A stretch of 64,000 bases of DNA from Cyprinodon diabolis (lineage: Eukaryota; Chordata; Actinopteri; Cyprinodontiformes; Cyprinodontidae). The stretch covers positions 38,905,787 through 38,969,786 of the forward strand of contig CM060064.1 in NCBI GenBank assembly GCA_030533445.1. The letters run 5' to 3'. The position numbers and the translations under genes are program-made. Below, one piece after another: positions 11,613 through 24,400 of the stretch (position 1 is the first letter of the stretch; each line of letters starts with the position of its first letter). Below the pieces are notes generated by a model, which was not told where the DNA came from, ran no database searches, and worked only from the letters and a program-made list of their open reading frames with translations.

Positions 11613-12728
11613 GTCTGAATTACGGTTAAGTTCCGAGCTTTAGAGAGTAGCCCAACAAAGCTTTGTTATTTCTTAGACAACCTGCGAATTGAACTGAAAG
11701 AACAGGTCCACCCCTTAGAAATGGGGAGTCGTTGAGATTGTTGTTGGACTGCAATACCCGATACTGGGCTGCGTCTCTGAAAAGGGAGTCGTAACAAACT
11801 CAACGCTAATCCACACATTTTGAATTGAAAAACAGTTGAGTTCCACTGTAATCATTGAATTTCAGAAGGTAACTTAATTAAAAGTAACCTGTAACTTCGG
11901 AGAAGGAACCTCTGACTTTTGAGGAGGAACATCCGAGTCTCTAAATATGAACCTTTACATTCCCCAAAAAAAAACTGAAAAAAAAAAAAAAAAAAAACGA
12001 AACTCAAAGTCCTGGAAAATAAGCTTCAGGTCTGGGCAAGTAACTTTTTATGACACATACAGACAAACAGATTTAACATTAGAGTAGTTATGGCCTGTGA
12101 GGCCTGAATAAAGTGTTTTCTAGTGATGGATGGCTGGAATTTAAAAATGTCCCTGAGGAATCAGTGCTGTTAGGAAACAATAACTGACAGTATGAAAATG
12201 CATTCTGGTTGTACAGAAGTCAAAGCTGAAATCTATGTCTAAGTTCGGTTTTCTGAGTCAACCAGATAACTGTTATTTGCTTAAAGCTGTAAAACACTGA
12301 AAGGTTAGGACTGTGATAAAATCATGTATTTTTTTAGCTCTTAAAGAGGACAGGCCTCCAGGGTCTCTGAGTAATAACTCTCACACCAAGGATTACAAAA
12401 CACTGAGGCTCACTTATGTGATTTTATGTTGTGAGACGCTGAAGGAAAAAAAGAAGGAAAACCTGCAAAGTATAAAAAATTAACCCTCGGAGTAGGCTAT
12501 TTATTAGATAAATGCAACAGTTTGATTTTTAAGACCTTCTGTCCTCTTTTCTTCCTCTCATTTAACGTGTCCATGGTCAATTTCTTCAATATCTTTGAGG
12601 TTTCTTTCTTTCCTCCTAGATTTCTTTAGAATTCCATTGCTTTCATGTTATGCTTTTTATGTCTAAATGTGTATTTGCTGTTGTGAAATGACTTAAAAGG
12701 TATTTAGACAAAGTACTTACTATCTCCC
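11613..12728. other. Intronic stretch with an A-rich tract
   Basis: It contains an interrupted poly-A run at about 11967-11998 and no recognisable gene or transposon. A block at 11870-11945 has GTAACCTGTAACTTC, too short to classify. Confidence 0.45.
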
Positions 12729-13505
12729 CCTCCCTGGACTGCCACCTTATCATGGTGGAGGGTTTTGTGTATCCCATTGACCTTAGAAGTTATGCTGTCT
12801 GGGGGCTTTATGCCCCCAAGTAGGGTCACCCAAGGCAGACAGGTCCTAGGTGAGGGACCAGACAAAGAGCAGCCTAAAGACCTCTTATGATGAGGAAGAT
12901 AAATGGACCTAGTGTTCCCTCACCTGGACGCTGGAGCCAGGCCTGGAAGTGGGGCACTCCAGATTACCGATTCTCTTCATAACTTTTATGGACAGAATTT
13001 CTGGCTCAGCCAAGGTGTTGAGGGGTTCTGTTTTGATGGCCTTAGGATTGCACATCTGTTATTCGCAGATGATGTGGTTCTCACATCAGCTCTCACTGGA
13101 GCGGTTGGCAGCTGAGTATGAAGCGGCCGGGATTAGGATCAGTGCCTCCAAATCCGAGACCATGGTCTTGAGCAAGAAAAGGGTAGAGTGCCTTCTCCAG
13201 GTTGGGAAGGATGTACTGCCCCTATTGGAGGAGTTTAAGTATCATTGGGTCTTGTTCACGAATGAGGGGACGATGGAGCAGAAGATCGATAGGCGGATTG
13301 GTGCTGCATCTGCTGTGAAGTGTGCACTGTATTGGTACCCGTTGTGGTGAAGAGATATCTGAGCCAAAAAGCAAAGCTCTCGATTTACCAGTCGATCTAC
13401 GTTCCTGCCCTCATCTATGATCATGAGCTTTGGGTCATGACCGAAAGAACAAGATCCCGGATACAACCGGCTGAAATAAGTTTTCTCCGTAGTGGTTGGT
13501 TGTGT
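12729..13505 (+). pseudogene. Non-LTR retrotransposon (LINE) fragment, internally deleted and frameshifted
   Basis: 12731-12955 matches the 5' non-coding leader common to a fish LINE (CCCTGGACTGCCACC, GGTGAGGGACCAGAC). At about 12955-12970 it jumps directly into the reverse-transcriptase domain. Frame fragments read FMDRIS, then GLRIAHLLFADDVVLTS with the RT catalytic FADD box, and after a frameshift AAEYEAAGIRISASKSETMV, EEFKY and IDRRIGAASAV. A further shift is followed by KAKLSIYQSIYVPALIY and ELWVMTERTRSRIQ. The normal protein between leader and RT is missing, and at least two frameshifts follow, so it is dead. It ends near the start of the block that in related elements continues as SFLRR. 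A second fragment of the same type is at 30040-30612. Confidence 0.75.
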
Positions 13506-14600
13506 GACTTAGGTTTAAAAAGTGCAGCTGAGACAAATCCTTTTTCAGTCACAATGGAACAAAAAGGAAATATTGTCAAAGGATGAAATAAGGAATGCTT
13601 TCAAGAGGTTTTTAGGTGGCTTTCTAAAAGCCATTTTAATTTATCCTCCATTATCCTCCCTTACCACCAACACAGACCAGGGTCTGTCACTGCTCACCGC
13701 CCAGTTTCTGCATGTGTAGATTTATGGCCGTCGAATACGACCGTCATCCACACGCAGCTCTGGTTAAACCAAAGAGTTCTACTTTTTCAGTACTTCCAGA
13801 CTTTTCTAAAAAAAATTAAGGTACAAAAGTAGTCTATAATGTTAAGTTTCACCTGTGCTTTTATTGTGAAGTGCCAATAGCGAGACCACGTAGCCAAGGG
13901 TAACAGCAGGAAGGTTGAGAATCTGCTAAATACTGTGAAACAATTATTCCGCTCACTAAATAAGATAAACATACCCGCTGTTATATTCAATGGCAGCACA
14001 GGAATGACATATTGTGCTGTACAATAACAGTATATTGTAGCACATATGCAGCACTAACATCCGGTGGGATGGCGATGTCATTGGCCAAATTAATAATGAA
14101 TCTCGATTGAAAACCAAATCAGCACAATGGAAAGTTTTACCAAAAAGTAGCTTAATTCGGAATAATGGGGGGATAGCTGGCCTCTGCATTACCCAAAAAA
14201 ATTATCTTTAATATCTCTAAAACAACATTAGCACACATGATCTTTTTTGTTTATTTATTTATTCCTTTATTTATTTGTTTTCATTTTTTACCAAGAATTA
14301 TTTTAGCTACACAAATTTGCACCAATGACGCAAAAACCTTTCAGTCTAGTTGCTTAGTTTTTTTAACGTGTCAGGTTTACACAGCTGAAGCTCCTGCCAT
14401 TTGATGATGCGGTACAAGGTGTAAACACTGTGCATCTGAAATGCAGACCGGTGACACAGCTATTGGTTTCATTGCACCTTTAATCATTCTAGATTTCCCA
14501 CATTTGTTTTTTTTTTCTTTTTAATTTAGATCTGACCGCCCATGGACAATATCCTGCTCAGCTCTAGAATTATTTAGAAATACAGATGTTTTATATACTC
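13506..14600. other. Intronic stretch, nothing recognised
   Basis: AT-rich sequence between the LINE fragment and the SINE; no repeat ends or reading frames of note. Confidence 0.5.
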
Positions 14601-14820
14601 GGGGAGGTGATGGTCTAGTGGTTAGAGCAGTGCGCCTGTGCTCTGAGAAGGTTTCAAGTACCCGGTTAGATACCCACAACCTGCACTCTGGGTCTCTGAG
14701 CAAGACCATGAATCCCACACTGCTCCCCGGGCGGCGCACAATGACAGCCCACTTCTCCCAAAGGGGATGGGTTAAATACCGAGAGTTAATTTTCTTGCTC
14801 TGTACTTGTACTTTTATCGT
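14601..14820 (+). mobile_element. tRNA-derived SINE (family 2), copy 1
   Basis: The head carries an exact A box, TGGTCTAGTGG, and about 45 bases later a damaged B box (GGTTTCAAGTACC with one extra T). The body reads CTCTGGGTCTCTGAGCAAGA, then CCACACTGCTCCCCGGGC, and the tail GGGTTAAATAC followed by TGTACTTGTAC. The same body in the same order is found on the minus strand at 25879-26120 and, truncated, at 35889-36034. With an altered B box, transcription is doubtful. Confidence 0.75.
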
Positions 14821-16404
14821 TCTGATGCAATAGTTTAATCTGAATTGTTGTGTTTTCATTAGCTCTAAGCAGGAAATCATCATAATTAAGAGAAACTAAG
14901 GCTAGAAAAAAAATGACTATATGTTTAATTAATCTTTATAAGGGTTTCCACTTACTAGAACACATTAAATGAATAAGATTTTAAATTACTGAATTTGGCT
15001 GCAGTTTACTCCAGGGGCTTTTTGTGAATAAATATACAAATGATAACGAATGTCCTAAATGAGATTGCCTGTTGACTTATTCGCAAACAAATAACAGCTC
15101 ATTTCATTCAAATTATCATAAGCTAATCAAATTAAAACATAATCTTGTAAAGCTGATTTTCTCCCCTTTCTACCAATTTTTGCTGTTTACAGAAACCCCA
15201 AAACTTGTTTGATGAACAGCAGCATGGAGCAGGTGTTCCAGCGATGTCCAATTTGTGTCTGAAGCAAATTAAATTATCACATGTATCTGGTACTGAATAC
15301 ATTTAAAAAATTACCTCTGCATATTTCAGGCTGTCCACTGGTTGCATTAATGGGTCTGATGGCTGAAAAGATATTTTTTTCATTAATTAAGCTCTAAATT
15401 TAGAAGCAGATGAACACTAAGTATGTTCCAAAGTCTGAGTTTGTCTGTGAAACATTATAATCCTATCCTAAGTAATCACCAACGCGTTCAGCATTGAAAA
15501 TGGATTGATTACTCCTTAATGAAAGGTGCCATGACACTGCCAGTTAGGGATGCTTCTCATCTAACATCATGCAGCTCCACTGATTTTCTTTTTAAACCTT
15601 TTTTGATTACTTTCAAAGTGGTATGAAAATTAGGTGCGGAGGCAAATCCAAACCCATGTGCTGGTTAGGAGCCCATGCATTGGTTAGATGTAGTGAGTTA
15701 ATATGAATTTGATTAAAATGCTTCAGCATATATAAGGCACTGCATGCTGAAATATGCTAATAACCTCTACCTTCTGTAATAAGATCTGAACACATGAGGT
15801 TCTTGGAACACATGATGCATGGCAGCAAATAAGAAGAAAAAAGATGTACATCATGTCCAGGTCCTTGATATCACTATAAATATAAACCTACTTTACTATT
15901 TCATTTACCAATGTAAGTCAATGTAGGTCTTAAACAATTATACTTTTGCATTTGAAAATAAAAGGAAAGAAAAGCTCCCCTTTAATAAAAAGTAGAAACT
16001 GTTGGAAAAAAAAAAACATTTCTGTCATTTAGCGCGACACAAACTTTTCTGATACGACTCATTTGTATGACAGCTTATGTGTGCACAAAGCTTTTTCTTT
16101 GAAGCTATCTGAACAGTTTTTATCAGAAATATTTTTTTTTTCACTTTAGCTCCTCACAGAATTGAAGAAACAAAGCATTTCTACTCATTTATTTAAAACA
16201 TTAAAGTGCTCCCAGTTGGATTCTATAATGTTCAGAAAGTGCCTACCTGTCAGGTGTTTGTCTGATGCAGTCAGCACCATCACCCACAGAGAACTGAACA
16301 CTTGATCTGCATCCCAATGTGATGCAACACAGATGTGGCTATGCAGCTGTAAGATACATAGCTCAAAGCTGATTTTGTGGAGAATTTATATTTAACTCGC
16401 TCAC
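14821..16404. other. Intronic stretch before the zinc-finger exon, nothing recognised
   Basis: AT-rich sequence immediately downstream (gene sense) of the exon at 16405-16512. No repeat family was recognised. Confidence 0.5.
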
Positions 16405-16512
16405 CTGTGAGTTGAACCTCAGCTGGCAGACACTGCAGGACACATGCTTCCTTTTGGCTGTGGGAGGGATGCCGAGGGTGTGATGGAGGACGGCTTTCTG
16501 CACTGGGTCCAT
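16405..16512 (-). CDS. znf385d: ZNF385-family zinc-finger protein, internal exon (MDPVQKAV block and zinc-finger cysteines)
   Basis: The exon is 108 bp, exactly 36 codons, phase 0 on both sides. It begins MDPVQKAVLHHTLGIPP and ends CSVCQLRFNSQ. MDPVQKAV followed by a basic stretch and C-x2-CQLRFNS is diagnostic of the ZNF385 family, in which this finger binds dsRNA or structured DNA in the nucleus. On the minus strand the acceptor is a long pyrimidine tract ending GTCTTCCAG, next to 16512. The donor CACAG|GTGAGC (16404-16403) is close to consensus. The ATG at the exon start is internal, since in relatives the segment from 55957-56099 (ending LFPGFNT) runs into it. The finger is finished only in the exon at 2259-2427. 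Confidence 0.93.
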
Positions 16513-16973
16513 CTGGAAGACGGACACAGACAGACAGAGAGGCTAATTAAATTGGTGCTAAATCTGACCTGTAAATCCACCTGACTAGGCAGTTGCTTGC
16601 TGGGCTGTGAAGAAGAAACAGGTTGCCTGGGGCATTCTGGAATGCCAGACATCAATCTTTCATTCAGTGGATGTATTTGGGCATTTTCACATTACTAATA
16701 GCTTACTTTTAGCACCACACAGACCAGTTTTTAGTGACCTTAGGGCAATTGCTGTCTTTCTTTAGTGGAAATTAATGTGGTTATATTTAATGGCCTCTAA
16801 TTATCTTTTGCTCTACAATTGTCTATACAGAAAGGAAAAATGGTATATTAGCTATACTTATGCAATAGTTTTTGCAACTCAACAACCTGTTCTTGAGAGC
16901 TTGAGATTCCATTTCTAAATAATGATGTAAATCTATGGCAACATGTAAATGTTTATGTTTTTCATTAACATTA

Positions 16974-17046
16974 TGAGAATAGAATAGAACAGAATAGAGA
17001 ATACATATTTTTTTATTATTCCTCTTGGGAATTTCGTTTGTACCAC
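16974..17046 (+). repeat. (AATAG)n stretch with LINE-tail-like sequence
   Basis: AGAATAGAATAGAACAGAATAGAG followed by ATTATTCCTCTTGGGAATTTCGTTTG resembles the fish LINE tail in which AATAG repeats precede 'CTTTATTAATCCC..GGGAAATTC'. It is short and decayed; the family is from memory. Confidence 0.4.
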
Positions 17047-17809
17047 TAGCAAAGTGAAAGGTAAATGAAACCATGCTTATGTGCACAAGAAGAAAAATAC
17101 TCTACAAAGTTACAACATGAGAGAAAAAAAAGACTATTTGCTCACTGTATTAAAATCTCATTCTCTGATTAAAGAAAAGTGCTTCTTAGTTGGATAAAAT
17201 AATTTAACAATATATAAATAAACTTACTTTTGTCACTCCTTTTGAATAGAATGTGTCCTGTTACATCTATTTTAAAAAGAAGTGAGTATTTGGTGTTTTA
17301 GTCTGAAGGTCAGGAACTCCTTTGCTACTTTAACACCTGGGAAACTCTATGTTTGATGGAATAAGGCATTTAAACTCTGCTAAAAAGTCCTGAAGGAGAA
17401 TATGCAGCCATTAGTTTGTGACCTTAAGGTCAGGCAAACGGCTGGAAAACCCACCAATGTGGCTGCATTAAAATTCTTTCTCAGAAATTTAAATGAAAGA
17501 CACCTATTGCTATTTTATGATTGCAGCATGCCACCAATGATGGCACAGTCAGACATTAGCTTTATGGAAGATGGGATTGGATACCTTGTTTCTCTTTAAA
17601 AATCATTTTCCTAAATTATCCTCATCGAAATATATGATTTGTCTGATGATCTGAAACATTAAATAAAAACAGAAACAAAGAAACCTTAAAAAAAGGTTAA
17701 TGTTCATGCATCTTACATTTTAAAATAAAAGTTTTGCTTTGAAATATAAACACATTTGACCAAACCTACAGAGGAAAGCTCAAGATTTGAAAGGTTTTAA
17801 ATATTTCAA
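17047..17809. other. Intronic stretch, nothing recognised
   Basis: AT-rich sequence without repeat boundaries or plausible coding frames. Confidence 0.5.
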
Positions 17810-17910
17810 AAAAGTTTTAAAAAAACAAACCACTGGATTTTGTTCTTCAAGTTTGAAGACGTTTTGCATCTCATCCAGGAAGCTTTTTCAATTAAAAAAT
17901 GTCAGAAAAT
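17810..17910 (-). repeat. Interspersed repeat, copy 2 (paired with 11513-11612)
   Basis: Better preserved than copy 1. Reading plus, it has AAACAAACCACTGGATTTTG, AAGTTTGAAGACG and CATCTCATCCAGGAAGC. The two copies lie 6.3 kb apart in the same orientation on either side of the exon at 16405-16512, so recombination between them would delete that exon. Confidence 0.55.
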
Positions 17911-18154
17911 GTTTTAAATAAACTTTCATATATATTTCCAGTTAGATCTCCTAAAAAAACAGAAAAACACGGTTTGTGTTCATCTTGTTTTCGGCTTTTG
18001 TGTGCTCTTCAAAAATCCTTAACAGTTTATTTAGGTACGAGGAAAATATAAGGTTGTAGCTGAAGACAGCATGTAGCCAAAATACATTCTTACCCTTATT
18101 AAATTTGTAAAAAACCTTGGAATGCGGTTAAGGGTGGTTATAGGATTTTTGTGT

Positions 18155-18454
18155 TACACTGCAAAAACGATCTAGAAATAAGTACAAATTTCTTAAGGTA
18201 AGTGTACTTACCCTTAATTTAAGGTTAATACAATGAGCAGGTTAACAAGATGATTCGTAATGGAATGAGTATTTTTACACCCAAAATAAGATAATATGCA
18301 CTTGAAAACAGACAATGCATTTATCATTTCTTATTTTAAATGTAAATCATCTTGTTCCATTAGCAAAGTGTCTCTCTTACCTCCTGTGTTCAAGAAAAAT
18401 GCACTTATTTTATGGAAAAATTGGCTTATTTATATTTAAATGTTTTGCACTGTA
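18155..18454. mobile_element. MITE of the 'CACTGCAAAAA' type
   Basis: The left end TACACTGCAAAAACGATCTAG and the right end TTTTGCACTGTA form an imperfect terminal inverted repeat (ACACTGCAAAA against ACAGTGCAAAA). Inside are the blocks ATCTAGAAATAAGTA, TTAACAAGATGAT and AAATCATCTTGTTCCATTAG, which recur in fish MITEs with these ends. No target duplication could be seen, so both borders are approximate. It has no coding capacity. Confidence 0.5.
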
Positions 18455-21400
18455 CTGTAGATCCATGCCAGGCACCAATCTATTCCCCCTCTTTCTTTTT
18501 TCTGTTTAAAGTTGTGCACACTGATTTCCTTCTATTGTAAAAGTAAAATATCTCACCTTTCTGAATCCAGACAGTAGAGCTTAAATTCATGATTTTATTT
18601 CTATATTGTATTTCTTTCTTTTAATGTATTATATTTCTTAAATTGTACAGTTTCATTAATATTTTTTCATGGAATGGTGGGAACAACCAGAAAAAATAGA
18701 AAATATAAAATGGTCTCTTTATGGTGCGTTCCTCTTCTTATTGATCTCTCACAGTCATACTGTCTAATTCACACAAAATCATTCTTCATTTGGAAATCTT
18801 CAGAAGGTTTGCATCTTTAAAAACACATGCAAACATTCTTGCACATGCAGAGAAGATCTATCAAGAAGCTGCAAAAGATTTGCTTTTGCGTTTCAGCATG
18901 CAGCGTGTGCAAACTTTCCCAAAACAATTCAGCACTTCTTATTAGGAATCTCTGACGATCTGGCCCTTAGTGTTTTGCCAAAGTCACTGACATGTAAGAC
19001 TGGGAAGCTTGAATTGAACATGCAACCTCCTTGTTTGTCACTAAAAAGGTATTTCTAAAAGAAAACTTATATACTGTAATATTAAATATTACATATATTT
19101 TAGAGTTGGACATTAAAATGCCTTTCCTTCATGGGGAGAAAAGTCCTGAGAAAAGTAAATTTCTCTTATTTATCTTCCAGGTGCTGCAGTCAGTGTGGCA
19201 ACCATCATGCAGCGTGTCTCACCTCTAGCCCAGTCTGAACCCATATCTCACTTTTTCACTCTATGCTCATTAATCTAGCAAAGGGGAATACAAATAGCAG
19301 ACACTTTATTTTGAAGTGAAACTCCATGATACAAAGTATAAGTGATACCAAGCTACTGCCGCAGAGGTAATAAGTGTTAGCAGGATGGACTCATTGTTCA
19401 CTGACAAAAGAAGAAAAATGTCAGTCAGCAGAACACAACGAACAAAAGAGGTGCTGCAGAACAGAAAGTACATACATTCTGAGCTCCCTGCGTTTCAGAA
19501 ATGCTAATTTATCTGTCTTCCTTCTGCAGTGAGGTGCCACAGTACTCTGGAAAGAACAAACAGGCCTGTCTGTCTCAGGAAAAGTCTCATAGTGACCACA
19601 GAGTGGGGAAATGTGGAAAGATGTTGGCAAATCGAGGGATGATTAACTGTCTTGACAACTTTTCTACACAGGGTATGACGATGTGAATCATTTTCATGCG
19701 GGTGCCTTTCGGCTGCAAAGAACACCTCAGTTTACACTAAATCTGAATCAGCACCTCAACAAGAGAGCATAACTCCAGGGTTTATCATTCAACATCATTT
19801 GTGCATGCTGAAGACTGTCTTAGAAATGTTAATTGTGAACAAGAATGAGAAAGCAATAAAACCAGACAAAACACTTTTAACAAACACACAAAGTAATAAG
19901 TTGCAGCTGGAAGCAGAAACCTGGAACAGACTACCTCAACAATGGTGTCTGTTTGGAAATTGAATGAATAAAGACCAGCTGGGTGGGCTGGCTATGGGGT
20001 CAGCTGATGTCTGACTAATGTTATATTACTGAGGGCAACTGGAGGCCACATCATTCAAGACCAAAAACCAAAACAATAACTCTGTATGGCTCCAGTAAAA
20101 GAAAAAAAGGAACAAATGAACACAAAATAAAATCAATAGTCTTTCATTTTGCTCATTGAAGTAAAGAAAAAGGATTTATGTGGATATATTTTTATAGATT
20201 TCGTCTAATACATTTCACACATCACTGCAGCAAAGGCCACTATATTCTTTACAAAACCTGTAATGTGAGCATAGAGACTGGAATAATATTTAAAAAAAAA
20301 AGCTGACACCAAAACTCCACTTCTTTCTGTTCCAGCTGCGCCTCAGCTGAGTGCAGCCTCTTGGTTCTTGAGAAAAGTTAAAAAAGGAAGTTGTAGCTGC
20401 AGATAACAATGTTTTTTTTTATATACATACTGAGATGTTAGCAAGATTCATTAGCAGTAGTGGATATGAACAAATAATAAAAATGAAAATTTTTATTGTT
20501 ACTTTTGTATTAGCTTCTCTATACACAGCTGGCTCCTGCTGTAAGTTGGAAAGCAGTAGCAAAGAAAACTTAAGTACAAAGAGAAAAATCACATTTATAT
20601 ATAATGATGCACTTCCACACAAAGAGTAAATAAAATCCTTGACTAAAATTACACTTTTACCCCATCTATGAAAAAACTGTTATTAGCAAAGTTGCAAGTG
20701 TAGAGGATCTTTTGTAATCAAAAGGCAAATTGGCTTTACAGTATTTTAGCACCTTTACAAATCACGGGACTCCAAAGTGTTTACACTACATTAGGTCATT
20801 GATCTATTTTCTCACAACTAATCAAAGACACTAACAAATAAAATACTACACAACTAAAACCAAATCTCATTTTAAAAAAAATATATATATACATCTAAGC
20901 TGATGCTTGCATTGATAAAACCGCTAAGCAGTAAGTTTAAGAAGTAGCAGCAAAGATTACTGTTTATTTCAACAGGCAAAGAGGCTTGTGAAAAAAATTT
21001 TGCACATGTGGATAATGCTGGAGTTCATTGTTTTGATATACTGCACAAATTATACTGATGCTAACATTTGTAGGTCTTCCCCTGAGTCACAGGTGAACAA
21101 AACAACAAGGCATGCAATTATAGACTAGTTGAATCAGGTGGGAAAAAACCAAAGTATCACAATCTATTACAAGAATAACATTCAATAAATAATAAAATAT
21201 AATATAAACATTGTGCTGCCATATGAAGGAAATGAGCAGAATTATACAGTATGTAGTAAAAAAACACTGAAAGACTGAGAAAGACTATTTTCTCAGTCTT
21301 TAATGTCCCTCCAGCATTGCAGCACCTAATTTAGCTACTGTTGACTAGGAGACATGAGCAGAGTGGCTGTTATATTTTTTAGAGGAACGGTTAACAATGA

Positions 21401-24400
21401 AATGATTAAGAGTTGAATATTATAGCTGAATATTAATCCTGCTTATCTTTGAGCCAACGTGTCCATTATAGCACTGCAAGCTCCGATATGGAAGATTGAA
21501 ATTAGGTGCAGAGAATACTGTAATTTTGTGTGCAAACATGGTTAGATGAAATGTCACGCAAAACTGTTGATCAAGTGGAACCAAGCACAGGGACATGAAG
21601 AAGATGTCAAGCTCAGGAACAGCAAAAGCTTAGGGGAAAAAAAAAACACATTTCTGCCCTTAAAACTCATAGGATGCATCACGCTGAAGTACGTCGAGGC
21701 AGCAGATCAAAAGACTTCAGCTGTCTATGGTTTTTACATCATTAAATGTGCCAGCAGTTAATGGCCTCCACCAATTTCAAGTGTTAAATGTGACCCCTGT
21801 AGAGTACAAATGCCCAGAAGAGCAGCTTTTTTGTAATCATAATATTTTTTTAGGTTAGAAAAAACCATTGGCAGACCACGTAAGTAAATAAAAAACAGAT
21901 TTTTCCCAGAATGCAAATATTTGCCTTAATCTGAAAAAAACTCTTCCATGAAAAGCTGCTGTGAATAAATAATTAGCTTTTTTAAATATTGACAAAAATT
22001 TCGGTCCCTTTTCATTCTTTGCTTTTTCATTGTAATATTTTGCTTTTTTTGTCCGAATCATAATTTCAAAGTAAATTGAACCATGAAAAAGAATTAAAAA
22101 TAAATCTTCCATTTGGCTTTGACAGAGAAATCTACAATTAATTCCTGAGAGTTCTTTATATCACCGTTTGTGGCTGTTTTATGCACTCAATTCTCTGTAG
22201 GAAATATAATAAAGGTGCCTTTATGTTTAAGAGATGTAATCAAATTATCTGGATCTGTTAATAATGCTAATCAACTCTAAAATGCAGCAAATAGACAGAT
22301 GAATATAGAGCTGGTGGACCATTAATGCAAATAAATTACTTACCTTAATGACAAGCATAATAATGACATAATGCTGCATCATATAATTATTATAAATGGA
22401 AGATTCCATTATCATATTTGGTCTTAGCAATTAGCAGAACCTGCCCGGCCCCTTAGAAACTCTACTGAATTCATTCCAATAAGGCAGAGCGAAAGCAATA
22501 GGAAGATAGAGAAGCAGTTTCAGGTATCCATTTCCACAGTTCATTTAGTAATTAAGAAACAGCAGTTATCTGGAACTCCTGGGGTCAAATTGAAGGCTAC
22601 AATACAGAGAAAACTTTCTGAGTACGCTTTTAAAAGATTCATTGTGAGGTCAATCCAAAAGTATTCTACACCAAAAGAATGTAAGCAATATGTCAGAGAT
22701 TTTAGAAGATTTCTCACTGAAATAACATGATTCAGCTAAGAATACCAGAGGATTTATTAACACAAAAAATGCTCCCAATCCTGTTTAAAGTGTTCTCTGA
22801 AAGTATCTCAAGTTGTGGTTGTGACAGTTTGTGCCTCAAGTGGCGAAGATGAACTATCGTATTGTCTTGTTCATGATTGATGGTCAGATAAAATGCAGGA
22901 TTTATGTGTCTGTTGCTCAAAGTGTCAACAAATATGATGAAAGTTGATCCAAACATGTAAAGCTCTGAATTACTTGTCCTTCTACATTTCAATCATATTC
23001 TGTGATCATGACTAATACAATGAGATTCAGTTCCTCCATCATTCAGAGAATGTCAATCATGTGCTTCAATCAAAAGAGACAAAGTGGGCAAAAAAAAATA
23101 TTAATCACACATTCAGGGCAGAAGTTCAGTGTATTTAAAACTATCAGCAAGTCTTTTTTACATATGAGAAGGGCCCTAATTGGTGAAATGTCTTATGTGC
23201 TCGGCATCTAGGAAACAAAAATAGTATTTTCCAATGACTGTCTTGTGTATATTATTATGAATACAATAAACTCACATGCATGTTACTTTTAGGCATGTTA
23301 ACAAACAACAGTTATCCTCTAGAAATTAGATAATGAAATAAAATCTATGGGAAAGCATTAAGTACAAAGTAAGACAAATTGAGAAACTTTAACACCTATT
23401 AATAATGATCACTGTAGTAGACTAACTTACTGATGAAAAAATTTGCATAGATTAAAATGCTTCTGAAAGCTTAAGATTAAGGAGATTTAAACTGCTCATA
23501 AATCTTCATTAAAATTTTCAACTTAAAGAGAATGTGGAGGTTTCACCTAGCCTGTAAATGCAGGAAAAAACAGCAGTCGACAGCGGAATAAAAAAACTTT
23601 ACCAGTGACCATTAAAACTACATTTTTTCTCTGCAAAATAAGAATTTGCAAGATATGTTTTAAAGTCTGTCACAGAAATCAAGCTGAAAACACTGAAATC
23701 TCTGCATCGCATTAACACAGCAAGGGACTCTGATGTGTTCTGACACATTTTGTTACTAAAGTGGAGAGAAACCGTTATGCAACGTGCTACCTTTGTAGTG
23801 TGAATTTCACCCAAGGAAAAAAGAAGATGACACACGGTGTTGGCTCGCGTCACTGGCAGAGAAAACACTTGGAGCAGAGAAGCAGAGCTTCTGCAGCTCG
23901 TTGAAAATCTGAGCCCGGGAAAGTTAACCCGAGTTGAAAACATCTGGGCAATGAAAAATCGGTGACCTCCTACTAGAAACATGCACTGGGATAGAAATAT
24001 GTTATTCCTTCTGTCTTCCCAGGGCAGAGGCTGTGAAATAATACCAGATTGATGAGACCACAACTAAAGACATGATCCAGAAGAAACATTTGAGGCTTTA
24101 TATCTTATCTGTAAAAAGTCATGAATAATTTCCAATAAAGCTGCAATTATTCTTCTCTACTATTTTAATTATTTATAGCTGAAATACACATGTAGATATT
24201 CCTTATAGGTTTTAAAGGAATCCATCCATGAAACAGCGTAAAACTTAGAGTCTGCAGGAAACAGCTGCAGTTCCACGGACACGCTAACCCCCTAAGTTCC
24301 ACACTCATCAGCCACCCACTGAGCCTCGCAGTCCACATGAGCCACGCCTGGCAGACCCTGAAACGCTCAGCGAGCATATGCAACACTACACAAACCCAAA

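Larger units (their letters stand above)
2428..16404 (-). other. Intron of the ZNF385-family gene (14.0 kb)
   Basis: This 13,977-bp interval is bounded by the donor CACAG|GTGAGC (minus strand, 16404 down) and the acceptor TTCTTACAG (down to 2428). It is phase 0 at both sides and interrupts the zinc finger between the Cys pair and the His pair. It is filled with repeats annotated separately. No other exon was found in it on either strand; the open frames are short and do not resemble known proteins apart from transposon relics. Confidence 0.8.

Noticed and set aside
14601..14680. Possible true tRNA gene at the SINE head
   Set aside because: The B box has an insertion, no acceptor stem pairs, and the body that follows is shared with two other SINE copies.
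11513..17910. Hammerhead-ribozyme-like core in the paired repeat (CTGGATGAGATGC.AAACGTC on the minus strand)
   Set aside because: The core has an extra G compared with CUGAUGA and no proper stem II. The better copy also lacks the exact GAAA, so it does not support a ribozyme.
23599..24063. 154-codon minus-strand frame
   Set aside because: No domain, no similarity recognised, and the residue composition looks random; a chance frame in a slightly GC-richer region.
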